DNA of 43,060 nt, taken from assembly GCA_013297775.1 (NCBI GenBank), contig JAAFIL010000030.1, forward strand, positions 1-43,060, read 5' to 3'. This document shows positions 26,923 to 36,600 of the stretch, piece by piece. The notes under the pieces were generated by a model that was not told the origin of the DNA, searched no databases, and saw nothing but the letters and a program-made list of their open reading frames with translations. The stretch's first letter is position 1; the number at the start of each line of letters is the position of its first letter. The DNA comes from Bacteroidota bacterium (GTDB lineage: Bacteria > Bacteroidota > Bacteroidia > B-17B0 > Aurantibacillaceae). The translations under genes were made by a program, and so were the position numbers.

Positions 26923-27012
26923 GATTAACTACAAATGTGTCTCAGAGATACTTAACCGCTATTTTTGTCAAACTCGAGTTGTAGTTAATTCTTCTCATTC
27001 GTTAAGGTGTAA

Positions 27013-27173
27013 TACCAACATCATTTCTAAAAGATACGTTGACCCAGTTTCTTTTTCTCTTATACTTCCTCAAAAATTATACCCTTAGGCCTTGCTACGC
27101 CTATAATTTTTTCGTCACCTAAAAGAAAAATAATTCTGGTTCAACTTGTATCTTTTAGAACCGATATTGGTGT
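27013..27173 (-). mobile_element. MITE-like palindromic element, copy 1
   Basis: About 160 bp and opposite in orientation to the copies at 41836-41994 and 42770-42929. The termini are TACCAACATCATTTCTAAAA and the inverted TTTTAGAACCGATATTGGTG. The centre is a palindrome around AGGCCTTGCTACGCCTATAA. Direct TAA trinucleotides flank both ends, as expected for a 3-bp target duplication. It lies just after the stop of the oxoamine synthase gene. Confidence 0.8.
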
Positions 27174-27215
27174 AACGCTAATTGTTCAGGCTTAACTCGT
27201 ATGCGTTTGGTTAGC

Positions 27216-28472
27216 CTACAAATCTACTTGCACTTTGGCAAGGGTGTCGCTAACGTACTCGCCACGTTTTAGTTTGTCCACAATTTTACTAAACGACTCA
27301 ATGGTGTATTTTACATCTTCGTGAGTGTGAACGGCGGTAGGTATTAAACGTAAAATAATCATGCCCTTAGGAATAACGGGATAGGTTACCATAGAACAGA
27401 AAATGCCATAATTTTCACGCAAATCTTTTACCATGTTAGTTGCTTCAGGAATACTTCCATTCAAATAAACAGGGGTAACAGGACTGCTAGTATCGCCAAT
27501 GTTAAAACCTGCTTCAACTAAACCACCTTGTAAGGCACGGGTTATTTCCCAAAGTTTTTCGCGGTACTCGGGGTGTTTGCGCATTAAATCTATACGTTTT
27601 AAAGCACCAATTACTAATGGCATTGGTAAACTTTTAGCAAAAATTTGTGAGCGCATGTTATAGCGCAAATAAGTAACAATTTGTTTGGTAGAACTGATGT
27701 ACCCACCAATGAGTGCAAATGATTTGGCGAAGGTTCCAAAATAAACATCTATTCCATCTTGGCAGCCTTGGTGTTCGCCGCTTCCACCACCGTTGGGTCC
27801 CATGGTGCCGCAACCGTGGGCATCGTCAACAAACAAACGGAATTTATATTTTTCCTTTAAAGCAACAATTTCTTTTAGTTTGCCTTGGTCGCCACGCATC
27901 CCAAACACCCCTTCGGTAATTACTAAAATTCCTCCACCCGTTTGTTCGGCTAGTTTAGTGGCGCGTTGCAATTGTTTTTCGCAGTCTTCTACATCGTTGT
28001 GTTTAAATACGAAGCGTTTGCCTATATGTAAACGCACGCCGTCAATAATACAGGCATGACTTTCACCATCGTAAACAATAACATCGTGGCGATCAACCAT
28101 CGCATCAATGGCACTAACCATGGCTTGATAACCAAAATTACAAAGTATGGTATCTTCTTTTTGAACAAAAGTCGAAAGTTCACGCTCAAGTTGCTCGTGA
28201 TGATTAGAGTTACCGCTCATCATGCGCGCGCCCATGGGTAAAGCTAAACCAAAATCTTGAGCGGCTTTGGCATCGGCCTCGCGCACTTCGGGATGATTAG
28301 CTAAACCGAGGTAATTATTTAAACTCCAGTTTAATAATTTTTTGCCACGGAAATTCATGTGTGGCCCAATTTCGCCTTCGAGTTTAGGAAAGGTAAAATA
28401 ACCATGTGCCTCGTGCGAGTGTTGACCCAAAGGGCCCATGTTTTGAGCTAATTTATCGAAGATATCTTTCAT
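27216..28472 (-). CDS. Alpha-oxoamine synthase (serine palmitoyltransferase / cysteate acyltransferase-like)
   Basis: 418 residues of the PLP-dependent alpha-oxoamine synthase family (KBL, AONS, SPT). Seen: NNYLGLANHPEV (~52-63), GARMMSGNSNHHEQLE (~81-96), the PLP-binding FVDDAHGCG (Asp216, His219) and the Schiff-base lysine Lys250 in GTFAKSFALIGGY. The family condenses an amino acid with an acyl thioester. In Bacteroidota, members of this type make 3-ketosphinganine for sphingolipids, or capnine precursors for sulfonolipids (from memory, a close Flavobacterium johnsoniae homologue is the cysteate acyltransferase needed for gliding). Glycine C-acetyltransferase is the other option, but no threonine dehydrogenase is nearby. 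A good promoter lies upstream (28495-28525). Substrate cannot be decided from sequence alone. Confidence 0.85.
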   Translation of the reverse strand: MKDIFDKLAQNMGPLGQHSHEAHGYFTFPKLEGEIGPHMNFRGKKLLNWSLNNYLGLANHPEVREADAKAAQDFGLALPMGARMMSGNSNHHEQLERELSTFVQKEDTILCNFGYQAMVSAIDAMVDRHDVIVYDGESHACIIDGVRLHIGKRFVFKHNDVEDCEKQLQRATKLAEQTGGGILVITEGVFGMRGDQGKLKEIVALKEKYKFRLFVDDAHGCGTMGPNGGGSGEHQGCQDGIDVYFGTFAKSFALIGGYISSTKQIVTYLRYNMRSQIFAKSLPMPLVIGALKRIDLMRKHPEYREKLWEITRALQGGLVEAGFNIGDTSSPVTPVYLNGSIPEATNMVKDLRENYGIFCSMVTYPVIPKGMIILRLIPTAVHTHEDVKYTIESFSKIVDKLKRGEYVSDTLAKVQVDL

Positions 28473-28494
28473 TCGTAAAAAATAAGTTAGGGTA

Positions 28495-28525
28495 CAAAAG
28501 TACTCAAAAAAAGATAAAAAGACAA
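28495..28525 (-). promoter_or_regulatory. Promoter of the oxoamine synthase gene
   Basis: On the minus strand TTG (28525-28523), 20-base spacer, TACTTTTG (28502-28495), 22 bases before the ATG at 28472. It is divergent from the queG promoter. Confidence 0.7.
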
Positions 28526-28574
28526 TGCCTAAATTTAAAACCTTGCTAATAAAAAGTAGCGCAAGTGCTGGTAA

Positions 28575-28605
28575 TTGTTCAATTCTTATTTTCGTGTTAT
28601 CTTTA
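28575..28605 (+). promoter_or_regulatory. Promoter of queG
   Basis: TTG (28575-28577), 20-base spacer, TATCTTTA (28598-28605). It overlaps the longest open frame, so the QueG start must lie downstream; TTG at 28611 is only five bases after the box. Confidence 0.6.
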
Positions 28606-28610
28606 ACCCA

Positions 28611-29540
28611 TTGCAGTTAATAGCGCAGCATACTCGCCTTGTAAAAGAAGTGGCCCATGAACTGGGGTTTCAGTTTTGTGGTATTTCGGAAGCTGGATTT
28701 TTAGAAACCGAAGCCCCGCGACTCGAACAATGGTTGAAAGATGGCAAACAAGGTGAAATGAAGTTTATGGACAACTATTTCGATAAACGGCTCGATCCGC
28801 GTTTGTTGGTGGACGGTGCTAAATCGGTGGTGTCGCTGTTGTATAATTACTTTCCTTCAGAAACGCCCGTTCACAGCCAAGGCCCTAAAATTAGTAAATA
28901 CGCTTATGGTAAAGATTATCATTTAGTAATTAAAGAAAAACTTCACACGTTTTTACAACTGTTGAACGAACGCATTGGCGAAATAAATGGCCGTGTGTTT
29001 GTAGATAGTGCGCCTGTTTTAGAAAAAGCGTGGGCGGCTAAAAGTGGCTTGGGTTGGATTGGAAAAAATGCGAATTTAATTACCAAACAACAAGGGTCTT
29101 ACTTTTTTATTGCCGAGTTAATTATTGATTTAGAATTGCAACCTGATGGCCCTTTGAAAGATTATTGTGGCACTTGCACCCGTTGCATAGATGCCTGCCC
29201 TACGCAAGCCATTGTTGAACCCTATATGGTAGATGGCTCGAAGTGTATTAGTTATTTAACCATTGAATTAAAAAATCAACTGCCCGAAACGTTTAAAGGG
29301 CAACTAGATAATTGGTTTTTTGGCTGCGATGTTTGCCAAGAGGTCTGTCCGTGGAATCGTTTTAGCACCCCACATAACGAGCCTTTATTTGCCAATCACT
29401 CGGGTTTTTTAAATTTTTCGGAGCGGGAGTGGGAAGAAATGACTGAAGATACGTTTCGTAAAGTTTTTCAACACTCGGCGGTAAAACGCACGGGTTTTAA
29501 AGGGTTAAAACGCAATTTACAGTTTATTAAGCCTGTTTAG
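28611..29540 (+). CDS. queG: Epoxyqueuosine reductase
   Basis: From TTG at 28611 the protein has 309 residues, the usual length. It has the cobalamin-binding N-terminal domain ([21 protein letters not shown], then [20 protein letters not shown]) and the substrate region [22 protein letters not shown]. Two 4Fe-4S motifs follow, [16 protein letters not shown] and [11 protein letters not shown]. QueG reduces epoxyqueuosine at the wobble position of tRNA to queuosine, the last step of the pathway. The C-terminal HEAT-like extension found in some bacteria is absent, as is typical here. An ORF could begin at TTG 28575, but that codon is the -33 element of the promoter, and homologues start near residue LIAQHTRL. 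Divergent from the oxoamine synthase gene. Confidence 0.92.
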   Translation: MQLIAQHTRLVKEVAHELGFQFCGISEAGFLETEAPRLEQWLKDGKQGEMKFMDNYFDKRLDPRLLVDGAKSVVSLLYNYFPSETPVHSQGPKISKYAYGKDYHLVIKEKLHTFLQLLNERIGEINGRVFVDSAPVLEKAWAAKSGLGWIGKNANLITKQQGSYFFIAELIIDLELQPDGPLKDYCGTCTRCIDACPTQAIVEPYMVDGSKCISYLTIELKNQLPETFKGQLDNWFFGCDVCQEVCPWNRFSTPHNEPLFANHSGFLNFSEREWEEMTEDTFRKVFQHSAVKRTGFKGLKRNLQFIKPV

Positions 29541-29676
29541 AGCCATATTTAGGGATTACATCATTTTTACACGCCCAATAGTTCCATTTTCGACAAAATT
29601 TTTTAACTATTTTACAGTTGCAAATAGTATTCGTTTAGCCCCCCATTTAAGGGTGCTAAAATCCACGTAATTTTTT

Positions 29677-29684
29677 TATATTTG
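29677..29684 (+). promoter_or_regulatory. -7 box of fbaB
   Basis: TATATTTG, 17 bases before the ATG at 29702; no clear TTG at the -33 position. Confidence 0.5.
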
Positions 29685-29701
29685 TCGCCTATAAAAAAAT
29701 T

Positions 29702-30757
29702 ATGTCAGTTAATATTGCTCAACTTTTAGGTTCTCAGGCAGATGCTTTGTTAAACCATACTTGTAAAACTATAAGCAAAGAACATATTCACCTACCAGGT
29801 AGCGATTTTGTAGAACGTATTTTTATGCCTTCTAACCGCAATCCACAGGTTTTGCGGAGCCTTCAACAATTATACACTACTGGGCGTTTGGCTGGAACAG
29901 GTTACATGAGTATTTTACCAGTTGACCAAGGCATTGAACACAGCGCAGGTGCTTCGTTTGCTCCTAATCCTATTTATTTCGATAGCGAAAACATTGTTAA
30001 ATTGGCTATTGAGGGCGGTTGCAATGCGGTGGCCTCTACTTATGGAGTGTTGGCATCGGTGGCGCGTAAATACGCTCATAAAATTCCATTTATTGTAAAA
30101 ATAAACCATAACGAGTTTTTAACCTATCCCAATAAATTTGACCAAATTATGTTTGGCTCGGTGGAAGAGGCTTGGAACATGGGTGCCACAGCCGTTGGGG
30201 CTACCATTTACTTTGGTTCGCCCGAAAGTTCGCGCCAAATTGTTGAAGTAGCACAGGCGTTTGAACGCGCGCACGAATTAGGTTTAGCCACTATTTTATG
30301 GTGCTACACCCGCAACAGTGGCTTTAAAAAAGATGGCGTAGATTATCACACGGCTGCCGATTTATCGTCGCAAGCCAATCACTTAGGGGTAACCATTCAA
30401 GCCGATATTATTAAGCAAAAATTATCAGATAAAAACGGAGGCTATACTGCCATTAATTTCGGTAAAACGCATCCCAAAGTGTATAGTGAATTAAGTAGCG
30501 AAAACCCAATTGACTTGTGTCGTTACCAAGTAGCCAATTGCTACATGGGCCGAATGGGCTTAATTAATAGTGGTGGCGAAAGCAAAGGGGCTACCGATTT
30601 GCAAGAAGCAGTTACCACAGCCGTTATTAACAAACGGGCGGGCGGACAAGGTTTAATTTCGGGGCGTAAAGCCTTTCAAAAACCGATGGCAGAAGGCATT
30701 AGTCTTTTAAACGCCATACAAGATGTGTATTTAGATAAAACCGTAACAATTGCGTAA
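29702..30757 (+). CDS. fbaB: Class I fructose-bisphosphate aldolase, DhnA/FbaB type
   Basis: 351 residues of the archaeal/bacterial-type class I aldolase family. Diagnostic segments: [12 protein letters not shown] (~72-83), [11 protein letters not shown] (~129-139), [31 protein letters not shown] and the phosphate-binding [15 protein letters not shown] near the C-terminus. It cleaves fructose-1,6-bisphosphate to DHAP and glyceraldehyde-3-phosphate through a Schiff-base lysine in the cytoplasm, in glycolysis or gluconeogenesis. It is followed 85 bases later by accD in the same direction; the two may share a transcript. Confidence 0.93.
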   Translation: MSVNIAQLLGSQADALLNHTCKTISKEHIHLPGSDFVERIFMPSNRNPQVLRSLQQLYTTGRLAGTGYMSILPVDQGIEHSAGASFAPNPIYFDSENIVKLAIEGGCNAVASTYGVLASVARKYAHKIPFIVKINHNEFLTYPNKFDQIMFGSVEEAWNMGATAVGATIYFGSPESSRQIVEVAQAFERAHELGLATILWCYTRNSGFKKDGVDYHTAADLSSQANHLGVTIQADIIKQKLSDKNGGYTAINFGKTHPKVYSELSSENPIDLCRYQVANCYMGRMGLINSGGESKGATDLQEAVTTAVINKRAGGQGLISGRKAFQKPMAEGISLLNAIQDVYLDKTVTIA

Positions 30758-30842
30758 GTTTAGAATTAAGAATTAAAGAAGAGAACGCATCCCCGTTACA
30801 ATCTCTAATTTTTAATAATTTTTCATTTAATTCAAAAAAACG

Positions 30843-31688
30843 ATGGGTTGGTTTAAACGTTTAAAAGAAGGTATTACCACTTCTACTAAAGAAAAAAAAG
30901 AAACACCAGAAGGACTTTGGTATAAATGTCCATCGTGTAAAAAAATACACACCGCTACCGATCATTCCAACAATAAATTTGTGTGTATGGAATGTGGTTA
31001 CCACGAGCGCATTGGCAGTAAAGAGTATTTTGAAATCATTTTTGATAACAACCAATTTACTGAATTACACGAAAATTTGGTTAGTGGCGATCCTTTAGAT
31101 TTTTCGGATACTAAAAAATACACCGACCGTTTAACCGATACCATCAAAAAAACAGGTTTAAAAGATGCCTTGCGCAGTGCTTACGGAACGGTTAACGGAC
31201 AAGATTTAGTTGTGTGCTGCATGGATTTTGGATTTATTGGCGGCAGCATGGGCAGCGTGGTGGGCGAAAAAATTGCACGCTCTATTGATTTTTGTTTAAA
31301 AACAAAAACACCGTTATTGGTAATTAGCAAAAGTGGCGGCGCACGCATGATGGAAGCGGCATTTAGTTTAATGCAAATGGCCAAAACCTCGGCTAAATTA
31401 AGCCAATTGGCACAAGCGGGCATTCCCTATTTTTCATTATTAACCGATCCAACTACGGGTGGGGTAACTGCTTCGTATGCCATGTTAGGCGATTTAAACA
31501 TAGCTGAACCAGGCTCTTTGATTGGCTTTGCGGGTCCTCGCGTTGTAAAAGAAACCATTGGCAAAGATTTACCAAAAGGATTTCAAACGGCAGAATTTGT
31601 ATTGGAACATGGTTTTTTAGATAAAATTATTCCACGTACCGAATTAAAAACGCAATTGGGGCATTTATTAAAAATGTTGAAAAATTAA
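30843..31688 (+). CDS. accD: Acetyl-CoA carboxylase carboxyltransferase subunit beta
   Basis: 281 residues. The N-terminal zinc ribbon has Cys29, Cys32, Cys48 and Cys51 (KCPSCKK ... CMECGYH). The crotonase-fold carboxyltransferase domain has the segments [53 protein letters not shown] and [13 protein letters not shown]. With AccA, encoded elsewhere, it transfers the carboxyl group from biotin to acetyl-CoA to form malonyl-CoA for fatty acid synthesis. No accA is adjacent, which is normal in this phylum. Nothing unusual is visible. Confidence 0.95.
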   Translation: MGWFKRLKEGITTSTKEKKETPEGLWYKCPSCKKIHTATDHSNNKFVCMECGYHERIGSKEYFEIIFDNNQFTELHENLVSGDPLDFSDTKKYTDRLTDTIKKTGLKDALRSAYGTVNGQDLVVCCMDFGFIGGSMGSVVGEKIARSIDFCLKTKTPLLVISKSGGARMMEAAFSLMQMAKTSAKLSQLAQAGIPYFSLLTDPTTGGVTASYAMLGDLNIAEPGSLIGFAGPRVVKETIGKDLPKGFQTAEFVLEHGFLDKIIPRTELKTQLGHLLKMLKN

Positions 31689-31836
31689 CAGCGTTTGCTC
31701 AGTAGTTTTAAAATGCTAATATCGCTTTAGCGAACCTCCATTTGGATTTGTTCCCTCGGTTTGCCCTGTACGACCTTCACTTGAAGTAATATATCTAAAT
31801 TAAATAATCTATTTAGCTTATATTCCCATAAAGTTT

Positions 31837-31844
31837 TATCTTTA
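31837..31844 (+). promoter_or_regulatory. -7 box of the secreted esterase gene
   Basis: TATCTTTA lies five bases before the ATG at 31850 and its last base is the A of the upstream ATG at 31844, so that upstream ATG cannot be within the transcript. The -33 element is weak (TTTAG). Confidence 0.45.
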
Positions 31845-31849
31845 TGGAT

Positions 31850-32995
31850 ATGAAACTTCAACTTCAAACACTATTTTTTATCATCCTAAATTTGAATTTA
31901 ATTGCTCAAACAGGTGTTACTACGCTCGATAGTATTTTGTCGGGCGGTTTGCAGCGTAAATTTAGATTATATAAACCCAATAGCTACACGGGCAATGTAG
32001 CGGTGCCTTTGGTTATCAATATGCACGGTTATACTTCAAATGCCAGTCAACAACAGTTGTATGGTAACTTTATGCCCGTAGCCGATACGGCTAATTTTTT
32101 AGTTGTTCATCCCGAAGGAACAGGTGCGCCAGGGGCTCAATTTTGGAATGCAGGATTTGGGGGTTCGCCCAACGATGTTGCGTTTTTAAATGACTTAATC
32201 GATTCTTTAAAACTAGCTTATAACATAGATGCCAATAGTGTGTATTCGTGTGGGATGAGTAATGGCGGCATTATGAGTTATTACATGGCTATTTTATCTA
32301 ATTCTAAAATAGCGGCCATTGCCTCTGTAACAGGAACGATGTTTAACTCGTGGTTAAATGGATTACCCGGACGTGTGGTGCCTGTGATGGAAATACACGG
32401 AACCGCCGACAACACCGTTCCGTATGCTGGAAACAACTTTAATAACATGGCAGCGATTGATACCGTTTTAAAAAGGTGGCGTACCCATAACGCCTGTAAC
32501 AGTTCGAGTTTGGTTACCAATGTTACCAATACCAACACCACAGATGGTGCCACAGCTGTTAATTATAAATTTTTCAACACCAATGGGAAAGCTTATGTAG
32601 AGCATTATAAAATAAACAACGGCGCACACACTTGGCCCGGAGCCCCCATTGCTATTGGCGTAACGTGTATGGACTTTAACGCTTCGGCTCAAATTTGGCG
32701 ATTTTTTAGACAGTTTAAATTAAACCAGTTTGTAACCACAAATGTTACCGAAGCTACACCTGTTACCAATACATTTAAGTTATTTCCCAATCCCGCTAGT
32801 GATATAATTTTTATGGATGCCTCTAAACCTATTTTATCGGCCAATGTTTATAGTTTAGATGGAAAATTAGTGATGCAAAGCAGCTTAACTAAAGTTATAG
32901 ATATTAAAAATCTGCCCAACGGTGTTTATGTATTAAACATCCAAACGGAAACCGAACAAGTCAACCGCAAATTCATTAAATTATCTTATCAGTAA
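31850..32995 (+). CDS. Secreted PHB-depolymerase/feruloyl-esterase-like hydrolase with T9SS tail
   Basis: Signal peptide (KLQLQTLFFIILNLNLIAQ) followed by an alpha/beta-hydrolase of the esterase PHB/LpqC family. Counting from the upstream ATG, Ser139 is in CGMSNGG, Asp189 in HGTADNTVPY and His262 in GAHTWPG. The oxyanion strand is PLVINMHGYTSN, and the EGTGAPGAQFWNAG segment is typical. Residues ~310-383 form a T9SS type A sorting domain (LFPNPASDIIFMDAS ... LPNGVYVLNIQTE ... KFIKL). It should be exported through the outer membrane and may act on ferulate esters of hemicellulose or on polyesters; the substrate is not decided. A second ATG at 31850 is chosen because the first overlaps the -7 box. 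The next gene follows 13 bases after the stop. Confidence 0.9.
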   Translation: MKLQLQTLFFIILNLNLIAQTGVTTLDSILSGGLQRKFRLYKPNSYTGNVAVPLVINMHGYTSNASQQQLYGNFMPVADTANFLVVHPEGTGAPGAQFWNAGFGGSPNDVAFLNDLIDSLKLAYNIDANSVYSCGMSNGGIMSYYMAILSNSKIAAIASVTGTMFNSWLNGLPGRVVPVMEIHGTADNTVPYAGNNFNNMAAIDTVLKRWRTHNACNSSSLVTNVTNTNTTDGATAVNYKFFNTNGKAYVEHYKINNGAHTWPGAPIAIGVTCMDFNASAQIWRFFRQFKLNQFVTTNVTEATPVTNTFKLFPNPASDIIFMDASKPILSANVYSLDGKLVMQSSLTKVIDIKNLPNGVYVLNIQTETEQVNRKFIKLSYQ

Positions 32996-33008
32996 AAAAA
33001 ATAGTGCC

Positions 33009-33614
33009 ATGACCAATCAAGCATTTTTTGAACAACACGCCAAGCCTGGAACAATAGCGTTAATAGGAGGTTCCGATTTAGTAGATCGAACCATACAAAA
33101 AGCTCAAAAATTAATTACCCAAACGGGGCAAAATAGTTTTTTTTCGCATGCGTTTATTGTTGGCGAAAAACGCAGCGACGACCAACTGTGGATTATTGAA
33201 AGCGATATTGTTGTTAATCGAAAGCAGGTAAACATGGGCGTTCAAGAAAACCGTTTAAGTAAATATTATGAAGATGAAGCCTATCCTAACGTAGCCCTTT
33301 TAGATTTTAATTTAAGCAGTAAACAAGTAAAAACAGTTATTGCAGAGGCTTTATGTTTAGTTGCCGATCGTGCTAATTATTCTATCAACGAAGTATTGGG
33401 CGTTTTAATAGCATTTACAAGCAACCGTTTAAGGCAGCGAAAAAATTTAATGGCTAACGATAAATCATTTTTTTGCAGTGCCATGGTGCAGCATTGTTAT
33501 TCAACCATTAATTTTTTATTTCAAGAAGAAGTGAGTTCAAAACATTTAACACCCGAAGAAATTTACCGAACGCCTTTAGCGCATCAGGTACACGAAATAA
33601 TTCGCTTAAAATAA
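33009..33614 (+). CDS. YiiX-like permuted papain-fold protein
   Basis: 201 residues resembling the YiiX/YebB-like permuted NlpC/P60 (papain-fold) family. The circularly permuted order puts the histidine first (SFFSHAFIVG, His47), then an acidic residue (WIIESD, Glu64) and the cysteine late (FFCSAMVQHCY, Cys156). The N-terminal KPGTIALIGGSDLVDRTIQKAQ matches the usual opening. There is no signal peptide, so it acts in the cytoplasm or membrane-associated; members are thought to be amidases or lipid-modifying hydrolases. It starts 13 bases after the esterase gene and could be co-transcribed with it. Confidence 0.72.
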   Translation: MTNQAFFEQHAKPGTIALIGGSDLVDRTIQKAQKLITQTGQNSFFSHAFIVGEKRSDDQLWIIESDIVVNRKQVNMGVQENRLSKYYEDEAYPNVALLDFNLSSKQVKTVIAEALCLVADRANYSINEVLGVLIAFTSNRLRQRKNLMANDKSFFCSAMVQHCYSTINFLFQEEVSSKHLTPEEIYRTPLAHQVHEIIRLK

Positions 33615-33651
33615 AATTCGCTTAAAATAAAGGTATTATAAGGTAAGGCGG

Positions 33652-36600
33652 TTAACGCATTATAACTAGCTTTTGGGTGGTCATTATTTGCCCATTTTCA
33701 TCTAGTTTCAAAATGTACAATCCATCGGGTAAATGGCTTATATTCAGTAATTGCTTCGACTGAACCTTTTCTTTCAATAGTAATTGACCGCTCAAATCAT
33801 AAATAGAACAAAAACTATTTGCGGAAGTCGTATTCGTTTCTATGTTTAAAAAACTGTTAGCGGGATTAGGATATAAGCGAATAGATGACTCCTTATTTTG
33901 AACGAGCTCTTCAATACCAATAACAGGATTTTGATTAGGTTGAATGACAATTCCAGATTTGAGAGGCAAAGGTTTTTCTTCATCTGCTTCTGAAATTTGC
34001 CAAACTTCGGCTAAAAGCGAAGAGGCAATGCCCTCTGCTAAATAATTACAAGCATTGCGAATGGCTTTGATTTGCTCTTTTTTAACTTCATCTTTTTCCA
34101 ACACAGATTGATAACTGGGTGTGGCGCGCAATTGAATTAACTCCCGCTCTATAAACGCATACGCCGTGTATAAACCGCCCTGTTGTTCAACTTGATTAAG
34201 TAGGCGATTGGCTTCTCCAAACTGCTCAAGTTGGATAAGCATTTTTATTTTTAAAATTTTACTATTTGTCAATAAGTTACCATCGTAAAAAGCCATTAAA
34301 CTATCTGCACTTGCAGGAAGGGTATCTGTACTTAAACGGCTGAGTTGCTCTAAACACGCCAATCCTAAATGGGTATTTAATAACTCCGTTTTAGCCACTA
34401 AGGTATTTTTAATACTTAACGCATTTTGATATTGCTGTTGGTTTAGCTGCTTTTGAGAACTTAAATCTAATTTTTTGTTGAGCATAACTTTCCAAACATC
34501 AGGACTAACGGGCTTATTGGCATTGTGCAGAGCCATTAAATGTTCTACGCTAGTATTCGAATCAGAAAAAAAAGTTTTTAAAACGGTATTACTTAAATAG
34601 GGACTTTGCGCCAAAAGTAAATTTTTTAAGTACTCTCGATTTACCTCTGTTTTTGCGAGGCTATCTAACAACGCTTGTGTCTGTCCACCATCTATTAGTT
34701 GCGTTTGTTGCGCAACTAAGGTATTTACTTGAGACGAAAGTTGTTGAATTTTACTCGTAAGTGCTGTTGAACTTAATTTAGAAAACAAACCTAAAGAGCA
34801 ATAAACAGGTTTGCTGGAACTACCAATACTACCACTAATATCGGCTATTTCGGTAATGTTGCTGCAACTCGAATAAGTTGGTAATCCAAAATGAAATTGA
34901 GGCTCGTTAAACGACCCGTGGCTATTGATGGCAAAATCGTTTTTAGAACGAACATAAAACATATTTTCGTCGTAAGGTTTGCAAGTTACCACATCATAAA
35001 TATTTCTAACATTATACACATCGCCCATAAACGTTACCCCTTGCACGCTGGCAATGCCTGTATAATTTGGATAATTCGGATTTAAACGTGTGCTTTCTAC
35101 GACTCCAATATTGTAGATACATTGTTGAAATTCATTACAATTGATGAGTAAACCGCTGCCCAATGATTCAGGATTATAATTTTGTCCAATTGACCAAACG
35201 CCTAAACCAAGGTTGCTAAACTGATTGTCGTAAATGGCGTTTGTACCTAAACCACATTGCCGAATAAAAATACCCGCCGAAGGGAAAGATGTATTTGAAT
35301 AAAACCTATTGTTTTCGATTTTAAAGCCATGGCAATTATTAAGGTAAATGCCACCACTTAGTTGCGTGGCTTTCGAATTTTGAAAATTAAAAGTGCAAGC
35401 CTTTACGCTGGATTGCAACACATTAGTCATAAAAATACCGTTGCTCCCATTTACATTAAACTGTGCGCTGTCTATTTCTATTCGATCGTTTAACACCGAG
35501 CCATTGGCGTAAATATTATTCTTAAAATAGAATAAACGGTTATGCGCTCCATTTCTACTTTTAATATAAAAGGAACTGTTTAAGCTGTAAATGCCATAAT
35601 CTACCTGATGTCCAGGATTGACTCCCGGATTAAATTCGCAAGCTATAAATGGAATGCCAGCTACACGATTGAGGCGTACACATGCTTTTTTGTTTTGCGT
35701 ATTACTTTGCCCAGTTAAAAATTTGCAATGTTTGAACCAACTTTTATTGGCTATACTACCAACGGCATCAGGTAAATTAGTGATTGTATTTTTGCGTAAT
35801 GGTAAATAAGGCGCAAAGTCAACATCGTTTTGGTTGTATTCAAAAAGAGAATAACTGGCGTTGATAATGCCACCCCCACTGTTTGGTATCAACTCCCCTT
35901 GAGCCGAATGCCTGCCAATGCTTACCGCAGTAACCGCCTGTTGGATGGATGCAAATTCTAAAGTTAGTAAACCTTGGTTAAAAGGAATTTGCTCTAAAGC
36001 ACTGTTGCCGCAAACGTCAATTCCATTCCACGTAAAAATATTTTCGTTTTGGGTAACAATGGTTACGCATTTGAGTTTTAAATGTCCGCCTGGTTCAATT
36101 CTAATTTTACCATCTTGTCGAGCAATGAGTAACATGTTTTCAAATGTAACGTTGGCACCTGCTTTTACGATAATGCTATCGAACGTTAAGTTAGATTGGT
36201 TGTTAAACGTGTGAGTACCCGAATAATTATAAACGATAGGAGAATTTAAAAAAGGCGAGTAGGGATACCGTTCGTTTTTAAACTGTGTAAATTTTTTGGT
36301 AATGTTAGAAGCAACTAAATAATGAAACGCTCCAATTTGCCTGGCACTAAGTACTTCGCGACAAGCAGAGCCCGCCATTAAATTATTGTTAATGCTAGGA
36401 GGTGTTGTAAAACTTGTAGGTGCTGTGCAATTACTGGTAACACCAAAGTCTAAAGCGGCATCATCAGGAATGTAACTGCCACCACTAGGGTCCACAATGT
36501 TGTGTTGCCCGCCATAATGGTCGCCAAGAAACCCTAAACCATGCCCTAACTCGTGCCATAATAAACGTGGGTTATTAAATATAGTGTTGGGTATATAAAC

